Shown: positions 14,799 through 22,013, counted from the first letter of the stretch. The stretch: 25,689 bases of DNA from JABJMC01 sp964459205 (GCA_964459205.1 CAYWKJ010000019.1:1-25689); one strand, 5' to 3'. Numbers and translations: made by a program. The notes: a model not told the origin generated them from the sequence alone.

Positions 14799-15309
14799 AT
14801 GTCCAAATCAAGCAAAATTCCAGAGGAAATGTTAGATTTTTCGCAAATTTATGTAATTTCGGCAGCGAAATTAGCAGAACAATTTAAAACTCCGCACAAA
14901 ACGATCATAAAAGATTATTCAAAAGGGCATTTTTTTATGTGCACATTTTTTACTTGCACACGGGATAGAGCTTTATTTAAAAACACTTATGCAACTAGTT
15001 AGTTATAGGCCTCCAAATACTCACGATCTAGAAAGATTATTAAGTATAGTAAACCCATTAATTAAGAAAAAGTGCGGATATAAGAGAAATCTTTTTACCA
15101 AAAAACAAGAAATTTTTATTAATTATTTAAACAGAAATATACAATTTAGGTACCCAACAAATGTAAGAGGAACAATTGATCCCACAATGTTTAATGAAGC
15201 CGAAAAGTGGTCGCAAAAAAAAGTAGATAGATTTATTTCAAATTGTTTTTTGATGTATGAAAGGCTTAACGATTGGGGGTATAGAATTACATTAAAATTG
15301 AAAAAATAA
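14799..15309 (+). pseudogene. HEPN-domain protein gene split by a T7 tract
   Basis: Two overlapping frames make one gene. Frame A (14799-15002) reads MSKSSKIPEEMLDFSQIYVI up to about 14930; frame B is open from 14911 to 15309 and continues with CAHFLLAHGIELYLKTLM and then YRPPNTHDLERLL. The switch point is a run of seven T (14930-14936); six T would give one uninterrupted protein of about 170 residues. The RPPNTH segment fits the R-x4-H motif of HEPN ribonucleases, and the ELYLK helix before it is typical of the fold. HEPN proteins act as RNA-cutting toxins or defence effectors. No MNT-type partner is visible. Either the gene is inactive or phase-variable, or the T-run was miscalled. Confidence 0.7.
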
Positions 15310-15325
15310 ACTCCTTTCCCACATT

Positions 15326-15883
15326 ATGATCTCTAAACCAACCATCACCAAAGCCGATCTCAACCTTTTCCTGTCTCATCAGCAGGAAATCCTGCAAATC
15401 GAACGAGATCTGATCGAAAACAGCTCATCAGCCTATCTTATAGACGAAGAGGATGAGATGGATTTTATGGTGGATGCTTTTAAACACGGTGGCTACGCCT
15501 ATTTACTCCAAAAAGACACGAAGCTGATTGGGTTTATGGTGGTTGGGCCTTTAGACGATGGTTCAGATCTTCCGGAGTCTGTTACGCGTTCTTTTCCTGC
15601 CCAAAACTGTCTTCACATCAAAATGATGTACATCAAAGACACTGGTCAGGGGCTGGGAAATTTAATGATGAAAAAGCTAATCAATGAGCTTGATAAAGAT
15701 CAGTGGAAATACCTATTTGTTAGAACTTGGGTCGATCCACCTAACGAGGGCGCCATTAATTTTTATACCAAGCACGCTGGCTTCCGCATTGTCCCGGGCT
15801 CTATTGTGGAATCTACCAAAACAAGACAAGATAATAGCGACACTTTCCAGATTAAGAGACAGTATTTTGCTAGGAAAATTTAA
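15326..15883 (+). CDS. GNAT-family N-acetyltransferase
   Basis: A 185-residue GNAT protein that would transfer an acyl group from acetyl-CoA to an amine. Motif A is visible as MMYIKDTGQGLGNLMMKKLI with the Q/R-x-x-G-x-G/A-type CoA loop GQGLGN near residue 112, and motif B near NFYTKHAGFRIV. The substrate is unknown. Its first 24 bases (protein MISKPTIT) are nearly the same as those of the cupin genes in this window, although the folds are unrelated. It starts a tight plus-strand run: SemiSWEET follows after 11 bases, then LysE. Confidence 0.88.
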   Translation: MISKPTITKADLNLFLSHQQEILQIERDLIENSSSAYLIDEEDEMDFMVDAFKHGGYAYLLQKDTKLIGFMVVGPLDDGSDLPESVTRSFPAQNCLHIKMMYIKDTGQGLGNLMMKKLINELDKDQWKYLFVRTWVDPPNEGAINFYTKHAGFRIVPGSIVESTKTRQDNSDTFQIKRQYFARKI

Positions 15884-15894
15884 CCAATTAAAGC

Positions 15895-16149
15895 ATGGAT
15901 CCAATTGAATTAATCGGTTTCACTGCAGGCGGCTTAGTCGCAATATCGTTAGCCCCACAAGTAATAAAATCTTGGCAAACAAAATCGACTAAAGACATTG
16001 CCATTTCATGGACGCTGATAAATCTCAGCGGGCAAATTCTTTGGATTGTTTATGGATTTTATATCAACAGTATTCCGTTAATAGTGATGAGCTCAATTAC
16101 GCTACTCATGACATTGTCGTTGATATCTCTTAAATTGAGATTTGGTTAA
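15895..16149 (+). CDS. SemiSWEET / PQ-loop transporter
   Basis: An 84-residue protein with three predicted membrane helices (about 6-23, 37-55, 61-80) and the PQ motif at residues 21-22 in APQVIKSWQTKSTKDI. This is the usual size and layout of bacterial SemiSWEETs, which work as dimers for facilitated sugar transport. The substrate cannot be read from the sequence. It lies 11 bases after the GNAT gene and 13 before the LysE gene, so it is probably co-transcribed. Confidence 0.9.
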   Translation: MDPIELIGFTAGGLVAISLAPQVIKSWQTKSTKDIAISWTLINLSGQILWIVYGFYINSIPLIVMSSITLLMTLSLISLKLRFG

Positions 16150-16162
16150 ATAAATCTTTGTC

Positions 16163-16750
16163 ATGACTCAAACTCTCCTCTTCTTATCCCTCATGGTCCC
16201 CATCACCTGGTCTCCCGGGCCTAACAACATTATGTCTGCTTCGGTCGGGGGTAAGTACGGAGTTTTGCGAAGCATTCCTTTTATAATCGGCCTGAATGTT
16301 TCGAACATTATCTACGCCATTGGAACCGGTTTTGGATTAGGAATTATTATGGAAAAGTATCCCGTAACAGTTGAAATCCTTAAATACGCTGGCGGGGTTT
16401 ATGTTTTTTATCTTGGTTGGAAAATCATCACTTCACACCTCAAAACCAAAGCCAAAACCAAGGACATGGGGTTTTTAAGCGGATTCATAATCAGTAGTTT
16501 AAACGTCAAAAGCATCACCGTCATCATGCTGATGTATTCCCAATTACTTCGTCCGGATATGAACCTGATCACAGAGGTTTTAACTCTTTCGTTTTCGTTT
16601 GTTTTGCTCTGTATAATCGGACATTTTGGCTGGGCTTTTATCGGTGAATTTTCATCAAAAATCTTCCTTTCCTCAAAAGCCATCAAGATTCAAAACTACG
16701 TATTTGGTGGGATGTTGTTTTGTACCGGGGTGTGGATTTTGGTGGGGTAG
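16163..16750 (+). CDS. LysE/RhtB-family exporter, copy 1
   Basis: A 195-residue inner-membrane protein with six hydrophobic segments. It carries the LysE-family N-terminal motif SPGPNN (17-22), a glycine-rich second helix and a C-terminal FGGMLFCTGVWIL helix. Family members export amino acids or related small molecules. Its first part is nearly identical in DNA to the gene starting at 25605 (55 identical bases), and its last codons resemble the scrap at 20485-20562, so it belongs to a local duplication family. A cupin gene follows after 28 bases. Confidence 0.92.
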   Translation: MTQTLLFLSLMVPITWSPGPNNIMSASVGGKYGVLRSIPFIIGLNVSNIIYAIGTGFGLGIIMEKYPVTVEILKYAGGVYVFYLGWKIITSHLKTKAKTKDMGFLSGFIISSLNVKSITVIMLMYSQLLRPDMNLITEVLTLSFSFVLLCIIGHFGWAFIGEFSSKIFLSSKAIKIQNYVFGGMLFCTGVWILVG

Positions 16751-16760
16751 GGCGTTCTCG

Positions 16761-16769
16761 TGATATGAT
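16761..16769 (+). promoter_or_regulatory. Extended -10 element of cupin copy 1
   Basis: TGA-TATGAT (16761-16769) lies nine bases before the ATG at 16779; the same element and spacing precede cupin copy 3. There is no recognisable -35 box. Initiation would be almost at the start codon. Confidence 0.55.
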
Positions 16770-16778
16770 ATTTACATC

Positions 16779-17108
16779 ATGATTTCCAAACAAACCATCA
16801 CCGACAAAATCGCCGAGATTAACGGAAAGCCATGGTCCCCAGTGGACGTGGCCGAGGTTAACGATCAAATAATAAGATTGGCCTTATTTGATGGCGAATA
16901 TCATTGGCACAAACATGACAACGAAGATGAGTTTTTTCTGGTTCACAGCGGCCAAATTGTCATTCAAATCAAAGATCAGCCCGACATAACTCTCCAAGCA
17001 GGCGAAACTGCCGTTATCCCAAAAGGAGTCGAACACTGTCCAAAAAGCATAGAGCCTTCGTATGTTCTGATGTTTGAGCCGTTAAATACTGAGTCTGAGG
17101 GGAATTAG
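16779..17108 (+). CDS. Small cupin-domain protein, copy 1
   Basis: A 109-residue single-domain cupin. Motif 1 appears as HWHKHDNEDEFFLVHSG with the metal-ligand His-x-His and Glu, and motif 2 as GETAVIPKGVEHCP with its His. Such proteins are metal-binding beta-barrels with widely varying activity (isomerase, dioxygenase, sensor), so the reaction is unknown. The protein is almost identical to copies 2 (21190) and 3 (22014); the first 101 residues differ from copy 2 only at residue 5. It follows a LysE exporter, as copy 2 does, suggesting the pair handles a common small molecule (inference). Confidence 0.93.
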   Translation: MISKQTITDKIAEINGKPWSPVDVAEVNDQIIRLALFDGEYHWHKHDNEDEFFLVHSGQIVIQIKDQPDITLQAGETAVIPKGVEHCPKSIEPSYVLMFEPLNTESEGN

Positions 17109-17126
17109 ATAAAGAGCGATATTGTT

Positions 17127-17155
17127 TTGACAAACCACCCTTTACATAATAGAGT
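17127..17155 (+). promoter_or_regulatory. Predicted promoter of the 17177 gene
   Basis: A perfect TTGACA (17127-17132) and TAGAGT (17150-17155) are 17 bases apart. The start would be near 17162, giving a leader of about 15 nt that is A/T only near the ATG. Confidence 0.6.
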
Positions 17156-17176
17156 AAGGTACTTTAAAAAAATATT

Positions 17177-17461
17177 ATGTTAGATTTATTACCAGCAGAC
17201 GATGAAGCGTTAGATAATTATGTTGAAGCTGTTATGGCTGGGCAAGAGCCTCCAGATCCGAATTTTGATGTTAACGGAGTAATCGTAGAAGCTCTAGGAC
17301 AACAAAGAAGGGAAATAGAAGGGAATCCAATGTTAGAGTTTTTGGCCTTTAGACAAGGGTTCGAACAAGGAGAGGGATTACCAGCAAGCGATCCATGCGA
17401 AAACTTAGAGTATCTATGGGATTGGGATGAAATGGTTGCAGAAGCTAGGAAGGCAGCTTAA
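17177..17461 (+). CDS. Small acidic protein, unknown
   Basis: A 94-residue acidic protein with no signal peptide, membrane segment or recognised family. It is predicted mostly helical, with a Trp/Asp-rich C-terminal stretch (LEYLWDWDEMVAEARKAA). It has its own consensus promoter and is followed after 11 bases by the ASCH gene, so the two probably form a transcript. No function can be proposed. Confidence 0.65.
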   Translation: MLDLLPADDEALDNYVEAVMAGQEPPDPNFDVNGVIVEALGQQRREIEGNPMLEFLAFRQGFEQGEGLPASDPCENLEYLWDWDEMVAEARKAA

Positions 17462-17472
17462 ATACTCACACC

Positions 17473-17829
17473 ATGCACAGACCAGAAACCAACGCCCCCC
17501 AAACAATCTATGTTAAGCGCCAGTTTTTTGAAATGATTCAGGCCAACACCAAAACTCTAGAGGTGCGCGTGGGGTTTCCTATTTTTCAAAACATTAATGT
17601 CGGCGATCCAATCACTTTTAGTTCCGGCAGCGGCGAAACCGTGGATGTTGAAATAACAGGTATAAGAAACTATCGGAGCCTAGAAGAATTAGTAGGGGCC
17701 GAAGACACAAACAAAATCGCGCCGGGGATACCAGCTGGGATGCTTTTAGCTGAGGCGCGGCGGTTCTTAAAAGCTGCCGATATAGCCCAGCACGGATTGC
17801 TGGTTTTTGAGTTTAAGAGGATTGGGTAG
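17473..17829 (+). CDS. ASCH-domain protein
   Basis: A 118-residue protein with the PUA-like ASCH fold pattern: an N-terminal strand, FFEMIQANTKTLEVRVG (about 18-34) containing the conserved K-T-x-E-x-R core, then a basic-hydrophobic segment and VGDPITF (about 43-49). ASCH proteins bind RNA or modified nucleotides; some hydrolyse N4-acetylcytidine. The residues seen place it in the family but do not decide the activity. It converges on the minus-strand operon, with a single base between the two stop codons. Confidence 0.85.
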   Translation: MHRPETNAPQTIYVKRQFFEMIQANTKTLEVRVGFPIFQNINVGDPITFSSGSGETVDVEITGIRNYRSLEELVGAEDTNKIAPGIPAGMLLAEARRFLKAADIAQHGLLVFEFKRIG

Positions 17830-17830
17830 A

Positions 17831-18139
17831 TTATTCTCCTGAAACTTCTTGCATTACATCGTATAGTTTGTGAACAAACTGTTTAAGAGGATGCTCTGGA
17901 TCCATTGCACCAGCATCCGGTTCTAAGCCATCACAAGCTTGCTGCCAAGCTTCTTGTAAGTGTCCTTCATCAAGTTGGACACGAATTGCCTCTTCTTGAT
18001 CTGCAGTGAGATATGAGGTTCCACTCATAGCTGCTCTCATTTGTTCCAATTCAGCCGCAAGTTCAGGTTCAAGTTGAACAACAAGAGGAGTTGGGGTGGT
18101 GGTGGCGCTAGCGCCTTCTGGTGGGGTGGTAGGTGACAT
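17831..18139 (-). CDS. Small acidic protein, last gene of minus-strand operon
   Basis: A 102-residue protein with a Thr/Pro/Ala-rich N terminus (1-20) and an acidic helical remainder (QLEPELAAELEQMRAAM and later segments). No family, signal peptide or membrane helix is seen. It follows the methyltransferase gene after 34 bases. Its leader is A/T only and lacks a Shine-Dalgarno. It resembles the 17177 protein in size and acidity, but I see no convincing homology. Confidence 0.6.
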   Translation of the reverse strand: MSPTTPPEGASATTTPTPLVVQLEPELAAELEQMRAAMSGTSYLTADQEEAIRVQLDEGHLQEAWQQACDGLEPDAGAMDPEHPLKQFVHKLYDVMQEVSGE

Positions 18140-18173
18140 AGTATTTAAATTAAATAATAAAGTTTTAAAAATG

Positions 18174-18959
18174 TTACTTAACCGCGGTGATATTTAATCG
18201 GTGAAATCCTTCAGTATTAGGAGTTTCGTCAGACTTCATTCTTTCTAAAATTTTTTGTATAACTATATCTTCAAACCGCCTTCTTTCTTTTTCGACAGTA
18301 ATACGACTTAAAAAGGGTATTAAAAACGCCTGTCGAAGCCAGTCACTAAAAGCCTTAGGCCCCCCAAAATTTCTACCAAGCCGGTATTCATCAATTTTAA
18401 AATCTTGAAAAGGAGATTCAGCCAGCACCTCTGCGTATTCATCTTTGTCGGGAGTAAACCAGGGCCATTTAAACCCTTCAAAATATTTAGCAAACTCGCC
18501 TTGCTCCATGACTAATCTCACCACATCAACTGATCGTGGCCAACAATCTCTGGCCGGAAATTCAGCCTGGATCCTACCTTCGGCCTTAAGGGCCTCGTGA
18601 CACAATCGCAAAAGCCGATCATGATCATGAATCCAGTGCAAACCAGCGTTCGAAAAAATCAAATCAAATCGGTTTTTGAAAGCCATATCAAGAACATCAC
18701 CCTGTTCAAAAGATAAGTTTAGACCTTCTAAAAATCTGGCCGCTCGAATCATCCCTTCCGAAGAATCCACTCCTACAACTTGTCCTTCTGGGACAAGCGC
18801 AGCTAATTTAGCCGTGATCGAACCATCTCCACAACAAAGATCCAAAATATGTTCATCACCTTTGAATTGGCATGCCCCAAGTGTTCTGCGAGCAAATTCA
18901 TGTTGTGGAGCAGAGGCCTCCCCACGATAGCTATCACCACTAAAATCTACAGCAAACAT
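18174..18959 (-). CDS. SAM-dependent methyltransferase (class I)
   Basis: A protein of 261 residues with a Rossmann-type methyltransferase domain: motif I ILDLCCGDGSITAKLA, an acidic motif II (VVGVDSSEGM) and FDLIFSNAGLHWI. The last signature recalls trans-aconitate methyltransferase-like proteins, but the substrate is unknown. The C-terminal half is helical (about 170-261). I chose the Met at 18959 over the one at 18998, because the later start removes an overlap with the upstream stop at 18970 and has the A/T-only leader usual here. It lies in a four-gene operon beside a sulfotransferase-like gene, so the two may modify the same molecule. Confidence 0.9.
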   Translation of the reverse strand: MFAVDFSGDSYRGEASAPQHEFARRTLGACQFKGDEHILDLCCGDGSITAKLAALVPEGQVVGVDSSEGMIRAARFLEGLNLSFEQGDVLDMAFKNRFDLIFSNAGLHWIHDHDRLLRLCHEALKAEGRIQAEFPARDCWPRSVDVVRLVMEQGEFAKYFEGFKWPWFTPDKDEYAEVLAESPFQDFKIDEYRLGRNFGGPKAFSDWLRQAFLIPFLSRITVEKERRRFEDIVIQKILERMKSDETPNTEGFHRLNITAVK

Positions 18960-18969
18960 AGAAAAATAA

Positions 18970-19722
18970 TTAAAAACACTGAGCCGCAATGCGCGCAACC
19001 TCTCTGTAATCCCTTCTTAAGGCTTGGTTTACAGCATCAACTTCACTAGGAGGCACTGTTATGGGTTTTCTTTCATAACAAATTTTTGTTGCATCACTAA
19101 CACTATCTAGGTCACCAGCTTCAATATGACGACGAACATCATCTCCGTAAGCAATCTCGGAATCCTCTCCAAAAGTTGTCTGCCAATTCATCATATTAGG
19201 GTGGTAACCGATCCCAAAAGCTTCGCACATTTTTCTTAAAATTGCTTCGGGATCATCTCCTATTTGCTCACAAACAACGCATGACACTCGATCAGAAACA
19301 CGTGAAGCGTATCGAAACATATCTACAGTATGGCGGTAAGCAGTAACAAATAGATCTAAATCTCCCCATTCAACGTTAGCCCATGAATTCCAAGTATCAA
19401 CGGGGTCTCTAAACAGGAAAATTGGATCTGTGGCTCGAACCGCATCAGCGCACGGAAAAACATCTAATTTACAATCTGGAAAAGTGCTATGCCCAATTGT
19501 TTCTTTACTTACTATTAGCGCATCACTATCAATACCTTCTCCCATAATTTGGCGCCTAAAAATGCTGTAATCTGGTTCTCCGTTAAGCCTTAAACCTGAT
19601 TTAACAGGTTGATAATGACAGTCTGTGTCGGGATGCTCAGAAAAAGATTGCAAAAGACATGAAGAGGCACTCCGGCAGGGAGACACTAACATTCTAACTT
19701 CTGGTTCACCGTTTAAACTCAT
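18970..19722 (-). CDS. Sulfotransferase-fold protein
   Basis: A 250-residue protein. Near the N terminus is a P-loop-like 5'-phosphosulfate-binding segment, SPCRSASSCLLQSF (about 14-27), the counterpart of the PxSGSTLL-type motif. Near the middle is FLFRDPVDTWNSW (about 103-115), matching the 3'-phosphate-binding RDP...S motif. These suggest a PAPS-dependent sulfotransferase of soluble bacterial type. The acceptor is unknown, and this fold is also used by related kinases and putative enzymes. It is the second gene of the operon, 11 bases after the 19734 gene and 10 before the methyltransferase. Confidence 0.75.
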   Translation of the reverse strand: MSLNGEPEVRMLVSPCRSASSCLLQSFSEHPDTDCHYQPVKSGLRLNGEPDYSIFRRQIMGEGIDSDALIVSKETIGHSTFPDCKLDVFPCADAVRATDPIFLFRDPVDTWNSWANVEWGDLDLFVTAYRHTVDMFRYASRVSDRVSCVVCEQIGDDPEAILRKMCEAFGIGYHPNMMNWQTTFGEDSEIAYGDDVRRHIEAGDLDSVSDATKICYERKPITVPPSEVDAVNQALRRDYREVARIAAQCF

Positions 19723-19733
19723 AAAATAACAAT

Positions 19734-20444
19734 TTAAAAAATATCAATATCTCTCCCTAGTTGCGTCACGTATAACGCCAATGCTCCGTCACTAAAAAAT
19801 AATCGAGCAAAAGCATTTTCAAGATCTTGATCCTCAAAAATTTGCGGAGGTAATAATCTGGCAAAATCTTCAAACGATACTGTAAAAGCTTCACAGCTAG
19901 TAAGTTTTTGCCTAATAAATACAATCCCCGCAAACATTTCCTGCAGATCACGAGGGACTTCGTTTACCCTTTGCTTATAAGAGCCCGTGCTGCAATCTCT
20001 TCCAATCACAAAATATGAATTCTCAGGGTCAATCATTAAAGGATTTGGGGCTCTAACAAGAGTATTGTGAGATATAAAATCTCCGTCACGATCCATGTCT
20101 CCAATATCAGCAAATCTTAAACTAATCATAAGCCTAGCCAAGTGATACAAATTAAAATTATCAGCATCAATGAGATGCTGTATAAGATTGCAAACAAATT
20201 CTCGAAGGGTTTCTTTTAACTTTGTTCTCAATTCTGCGGATTCCTCAAATCTATCAATGAATTCGTTAAGGCGCTGCAATAATTGATTGATAGTTTGTTC
20301 CTGGAAAATTAGACTTCCCCAATCTTCGCCTTCTATTCCAACAGGGATAGAAGCGCTTAAATCCATGGCGTCACCGCATCCTTCAATAGGATTAACAGGT
20401 ACGGGCTCGCTAGGGTGGTCTACAATATGTTGATGATTCAACAT
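19734..20444 (-). CDS. Unknown protein, first gene of minus-strand operon
   Basis: A 236-residue soluble protein without signal peptide or recognised family. Residues about 45-85 are helical and rich in Leu/Glu/Arg. A later segment contains DMDRDGDFISHNT, a calcium-loop-like run that is probably coincidental. It leads the four-gene operon (then sulfotransferase, methyltransferase, small acidic protein) from a consensus promoter. A substrate-binding or scaffold role for the two enzymes would be a guess. Confidence 0.75.
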   Translation of the reverse strand: MLNHQHIVDHPSEPVPVNPIEGCGDAMDLSASIPVGIEGEDWGSLIFQEQTINQLLQRLNEFIDRFEESAELRTKLKETLREFVCNLIQHLIDADNFNLYHLARLMISLRFADIGDMDRDGDFISHNTLVRAPNPLMIDPENSYFVIGRDCSTGSYKQRVNEVPRDLQEMFAGIVFIRQKLTSCEAFTVSFEDFARLLPPQIFEDQDLENAFARLFFSDGALALYVTQLGRDIDIF

Positions 20445-20470
20445 ACGGGGGTGACTAAAGGGTGGCGATT

Positions 20471-20498
20471 ATTATATGTTTCTTTCAGTTATTGTCAA
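20471..20498 (-). promoter_or_regulatory. Consensus promoter of the minus-strand operon
   Basis: On the minus strand, TTGACA (20498-20493) and TATAAT (20476-20471) are both perfect, 16 bases apart. Initiation near 20464 leaves about 20 nt before the ATG at 20444. The -35 box lies inside the remnant of a plus-strand lysE gene. Confidence 0.75.
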
Positions 20499-20562
20499 GA
20501 TCCAAAGCTATATGTTTGGAGGGATGTTGTTTTTGACTGGGGGGTGGATATTGGTAAACTAA
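20485..20562 (+). pseudogene. 3' remnant of a LysE-family gene
   Basis: The frame ending at TAA 20560-20562 reads VKIQSYMFGGMLFLTGGWIL, matching the C terminus of LysE copy 1 (IKIQNYVFGGMLFCTGVWIL). About 26 codons survive; the rest of the gene is absent, and upstream lies the minus-strand operon. It ends four bases before the start of the second intact lysE. Confidence 0.85.
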
Positions 20563-20566
20563 TATC

Positions 20567-21193
20567 ATGGAATATTTAGCACTAATCGGATCCGTTACCT
20601 TAATCCACCTGCTGGCGGTTATAAGCCCTGGCCCAGATTTAGTTATGTGTATTCGTAATGCCCTTACTTATTCTAGAAAAACAGGGATTTGGACCGCAGT
20701 AGGTTTTGGAATGGGTATCGCCGTCCACACCATATATTCATTAGCTGGAGTCGCTATCATAATTTCACAATCTATTCTGCTTTTTAATACAATTAAATAT
20801 CTTGGAGCAGCTTATTTAATCTACATTGGGATTAAATCCATATTATCCAAATCTTCACATATTGATACTAAGAAACAGCACAAAAAACAGGATATAAGTC
20901 CTTTAGCAGCTGTAAAAATTGGCTTTCTTACAAATGTCCTAAATCCCAAAGCCACACTGTTCTTTTTAAGCTTATTCACCATTGTTATATCTCCCGAAAC
21001 CCCAACCATTATCATGGTGATTATGAGTGCGATTATGGTGCTTAATACGATTTTGTGGTTTTCACTTGTTTCAATATTTCTCACTCAACACAAAATCAAA
21101 GGAGTTTTCGAAAGAACACAAAGTATTTTTAATAAGATTTTTGGTGGATTGCTAATTACATTAGGCGTAAAAGTAGCCCTTTCTAATAAATGA
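20567..21193 (+). CDS. LysE/RhtB-family exporter, copy 2 (divergent)
   Basis: A 208-residue membrane protein with the family motif SPGPDLV (20-26), a conserved LTNVLNPKATLFF segment in the middle and six hydrophobic helices. It is a better match to the RhtB type than copy 1 and is not a recent duplicate of it. Family members export amino acids or homoserine-like compounds. Its TGA stop overlaps the ATG of cupin copy 2 (ATGA), implying translational coupling. It starts four bases after the lysE remnant. Confidence 0.92.
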   Translation: MEYLALIGSVTLIHLLAVISPGPDLVMCIRNALTYSRKTGIWTAVGFGMGIAVHTIYSLAGVAIIISQSILLFNTIKYLGAAYLIYIGIKSILSKSSHIDTKKQHKKQDISPLAAVKIGFLTNVLNPKATLFFLSLFTIVISPETPTIIMVIMSAIMVLNTILWFSLVSIFLTQHKIKGVFERTQSIFNKIFGGLLITLGVKVALSNK

Positions 21194-21519
21194 TCTCCAA
21201 ATCAACCATCACCGACAAAATTGCAGAAATTAACGGGAAGCCGTGGTCCCCAGTGGATGTGGCCGAAGTTAATGATCAAATAATAAGATTGGCCTTATTC
21301 GATGGCGAATATCATTGGCACAAGCATGACAACGAAGATGAGTTTTTTCTGGTTCACAGCGGCCAAATTGTAATTCAAATCAAAGATCAGCCCGACATAA
21401 CTCTCCAGGCTGGTGAAACTGCAGTTATCCCAAAAGGTGTCGAGCACTGTCCCAAAAGCATAGAGCCTTCATATGTTCTGATGTTTGAGCCGCGGGACAC
21501 TGAGTTAAAGGGGAATTAA
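21190..21519 (+). CDS. Small cupin-domain protein, copy 2
   Basis: A 109-residue cupin with the same His-x-His...Glu and PKGVEHCP motifs as copy 1, from which it differs in protein mostly in the last eight residues. At the DNA level it is closer to copy 3 (for example the shared run around 21227-21290), so the two right-hand copies probably separated later. It overlaps the exporter stop by four bases, which ties its expression to the transporter. Confidence 0.93.
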   Translation: MISKSTITDKIAEINGKPWSPVDVAEVNDQIIRLALFDGEYHWHKHDNEDEFFLVHSGQIVIQIKDQPDITLQAGETAVIPKGVEHCPKSIEPSYVLMFEPRDTELKGN

Positions 21520-21556
21520 TTTAGCCTATCAATTATTTCTCCCCGAATATGTAGCA

Positions 21557-21584
21557 AAGGCGCCAGCTGTGTAGCTAACGCCTT
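21557..21584 (-). terminator. Possible terminator of the zinc-knuckle gene
   Basis: AAGGCG (21557-21562) pairs with CGCCTT (21579-21584) around an inner AGCT/AGCT stem. On the minus strand it follows the stop at 21605, but only three T come after it, so termination strength is uncertain. Confidence 0.4.
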
Positions 21585-21604
21585 GGGTTGAACGAGGATC
21601 CGTT

Positions 21605-21859
21605 CTAGTCCTTATCCTTCACAAAGTCGTCTGCGACGGTATCCGGGTGCCATGTGCGACTAGCATTTCCGCTCATCGTTTTGGGACAAGCGGCAATATT
21701 GTGGCTTGGACTTCCACAGTAGCTGCAGTGCATGGCGCGACGACTTGCCTGACCCCCATGGGTCTTTGGGCAGTTTTTGATAGTGTGGTCCCTGCTTCCA
21801 CAATATACGCAGTGGATTTCACACCTCCTTGGTTTGAAAAAGAGCAGATCCTCGCACAA
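21605..21859 (-). CDS. Double CCHC zinc-knuckle protein
   Basis: An 84-residue protein with two retroviral-type zinc knuckles of exact C-x2-C-x4-H-x4-C spacing: CVYCGSRDHTIKNC (about 17-30) and CSYCGSPSHNIAAC (about 45-58), each followed by PK. Zinc knuckles bind single-stranded nucleic acid; they are common in eukaryotes and retroelements but unusual in bacteria. The tail is acidic. The frame opens only at a TTG (21859). A strong minus-strand promoter lies just upstream, and the first ATG after it (21909) is in another frame, so the true N terminus or a frameshift is unresolved. Base composition is higher in G+C than the flanking cupin genes, suggesting a separate origin. Confidence 0.75.
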   Translation of the reverse strand: MCEDLLFFKPRRCEIHCVYCGSRDHTIKNCPKTHGGQASRRAMHCSYCGSPSHNIAACPKTMSGNASRTWHPDTVADDFVKDKD

Positions 21860-21912
21860 TGGGAGAAACTACCCTTTGGGAAAAAAGCAATTCCATCGAC
21901 CATTGGCATTCC

Positions 21913-21940
21913 ATAATACCGCTTAATGGGGTTTTGTCAA
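21913..21940 (-). promoter_or_regulatory. Promoter of the zinc-knuckle gene
   Basis: On the minus strand, TTGACA (21940-21935) and TATTAT (21918-21913) lie 16 bases apart. The predicted start is near 21906, about 47 nt before the TTG start at 21859 and practically at the out-of-frame ATG at 21909. Confidence 0.65.
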
Positions 21941-21995
21941 TCCATCATGTGGGTGGACCAATTTTTGGTCTTGAAGAATAAAATATGGATTCTCA

Positions 21996-22004
21996 TGATA
22001 TGAT
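21996..22004 (+). promoter_or_regulatory. Extended -10 element of cupin copy 3
   Basis: TGA-TATGAT (21996-22004) is nine bases before the ATG at 22014, the same arrangement as at cupin copy 1. A small palindrome GACCAA-TTT-TTGGTC sits about 30 bases upstream and could be an operator. Confidence 0.5.
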
Positions 22005-22013
22005 GTTTTTAAC

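Noticed and set aside
21882..21888. T-TTT-TTC slippery heptamer in the minus-strand frame from 21909, as programmed -1 frameshift into the zinc-knuckle frame
   Set aside because: A -1 shift there meets the TAG at 21871-21869 before reaching the knuckle frame, so it cannot produce the protein.
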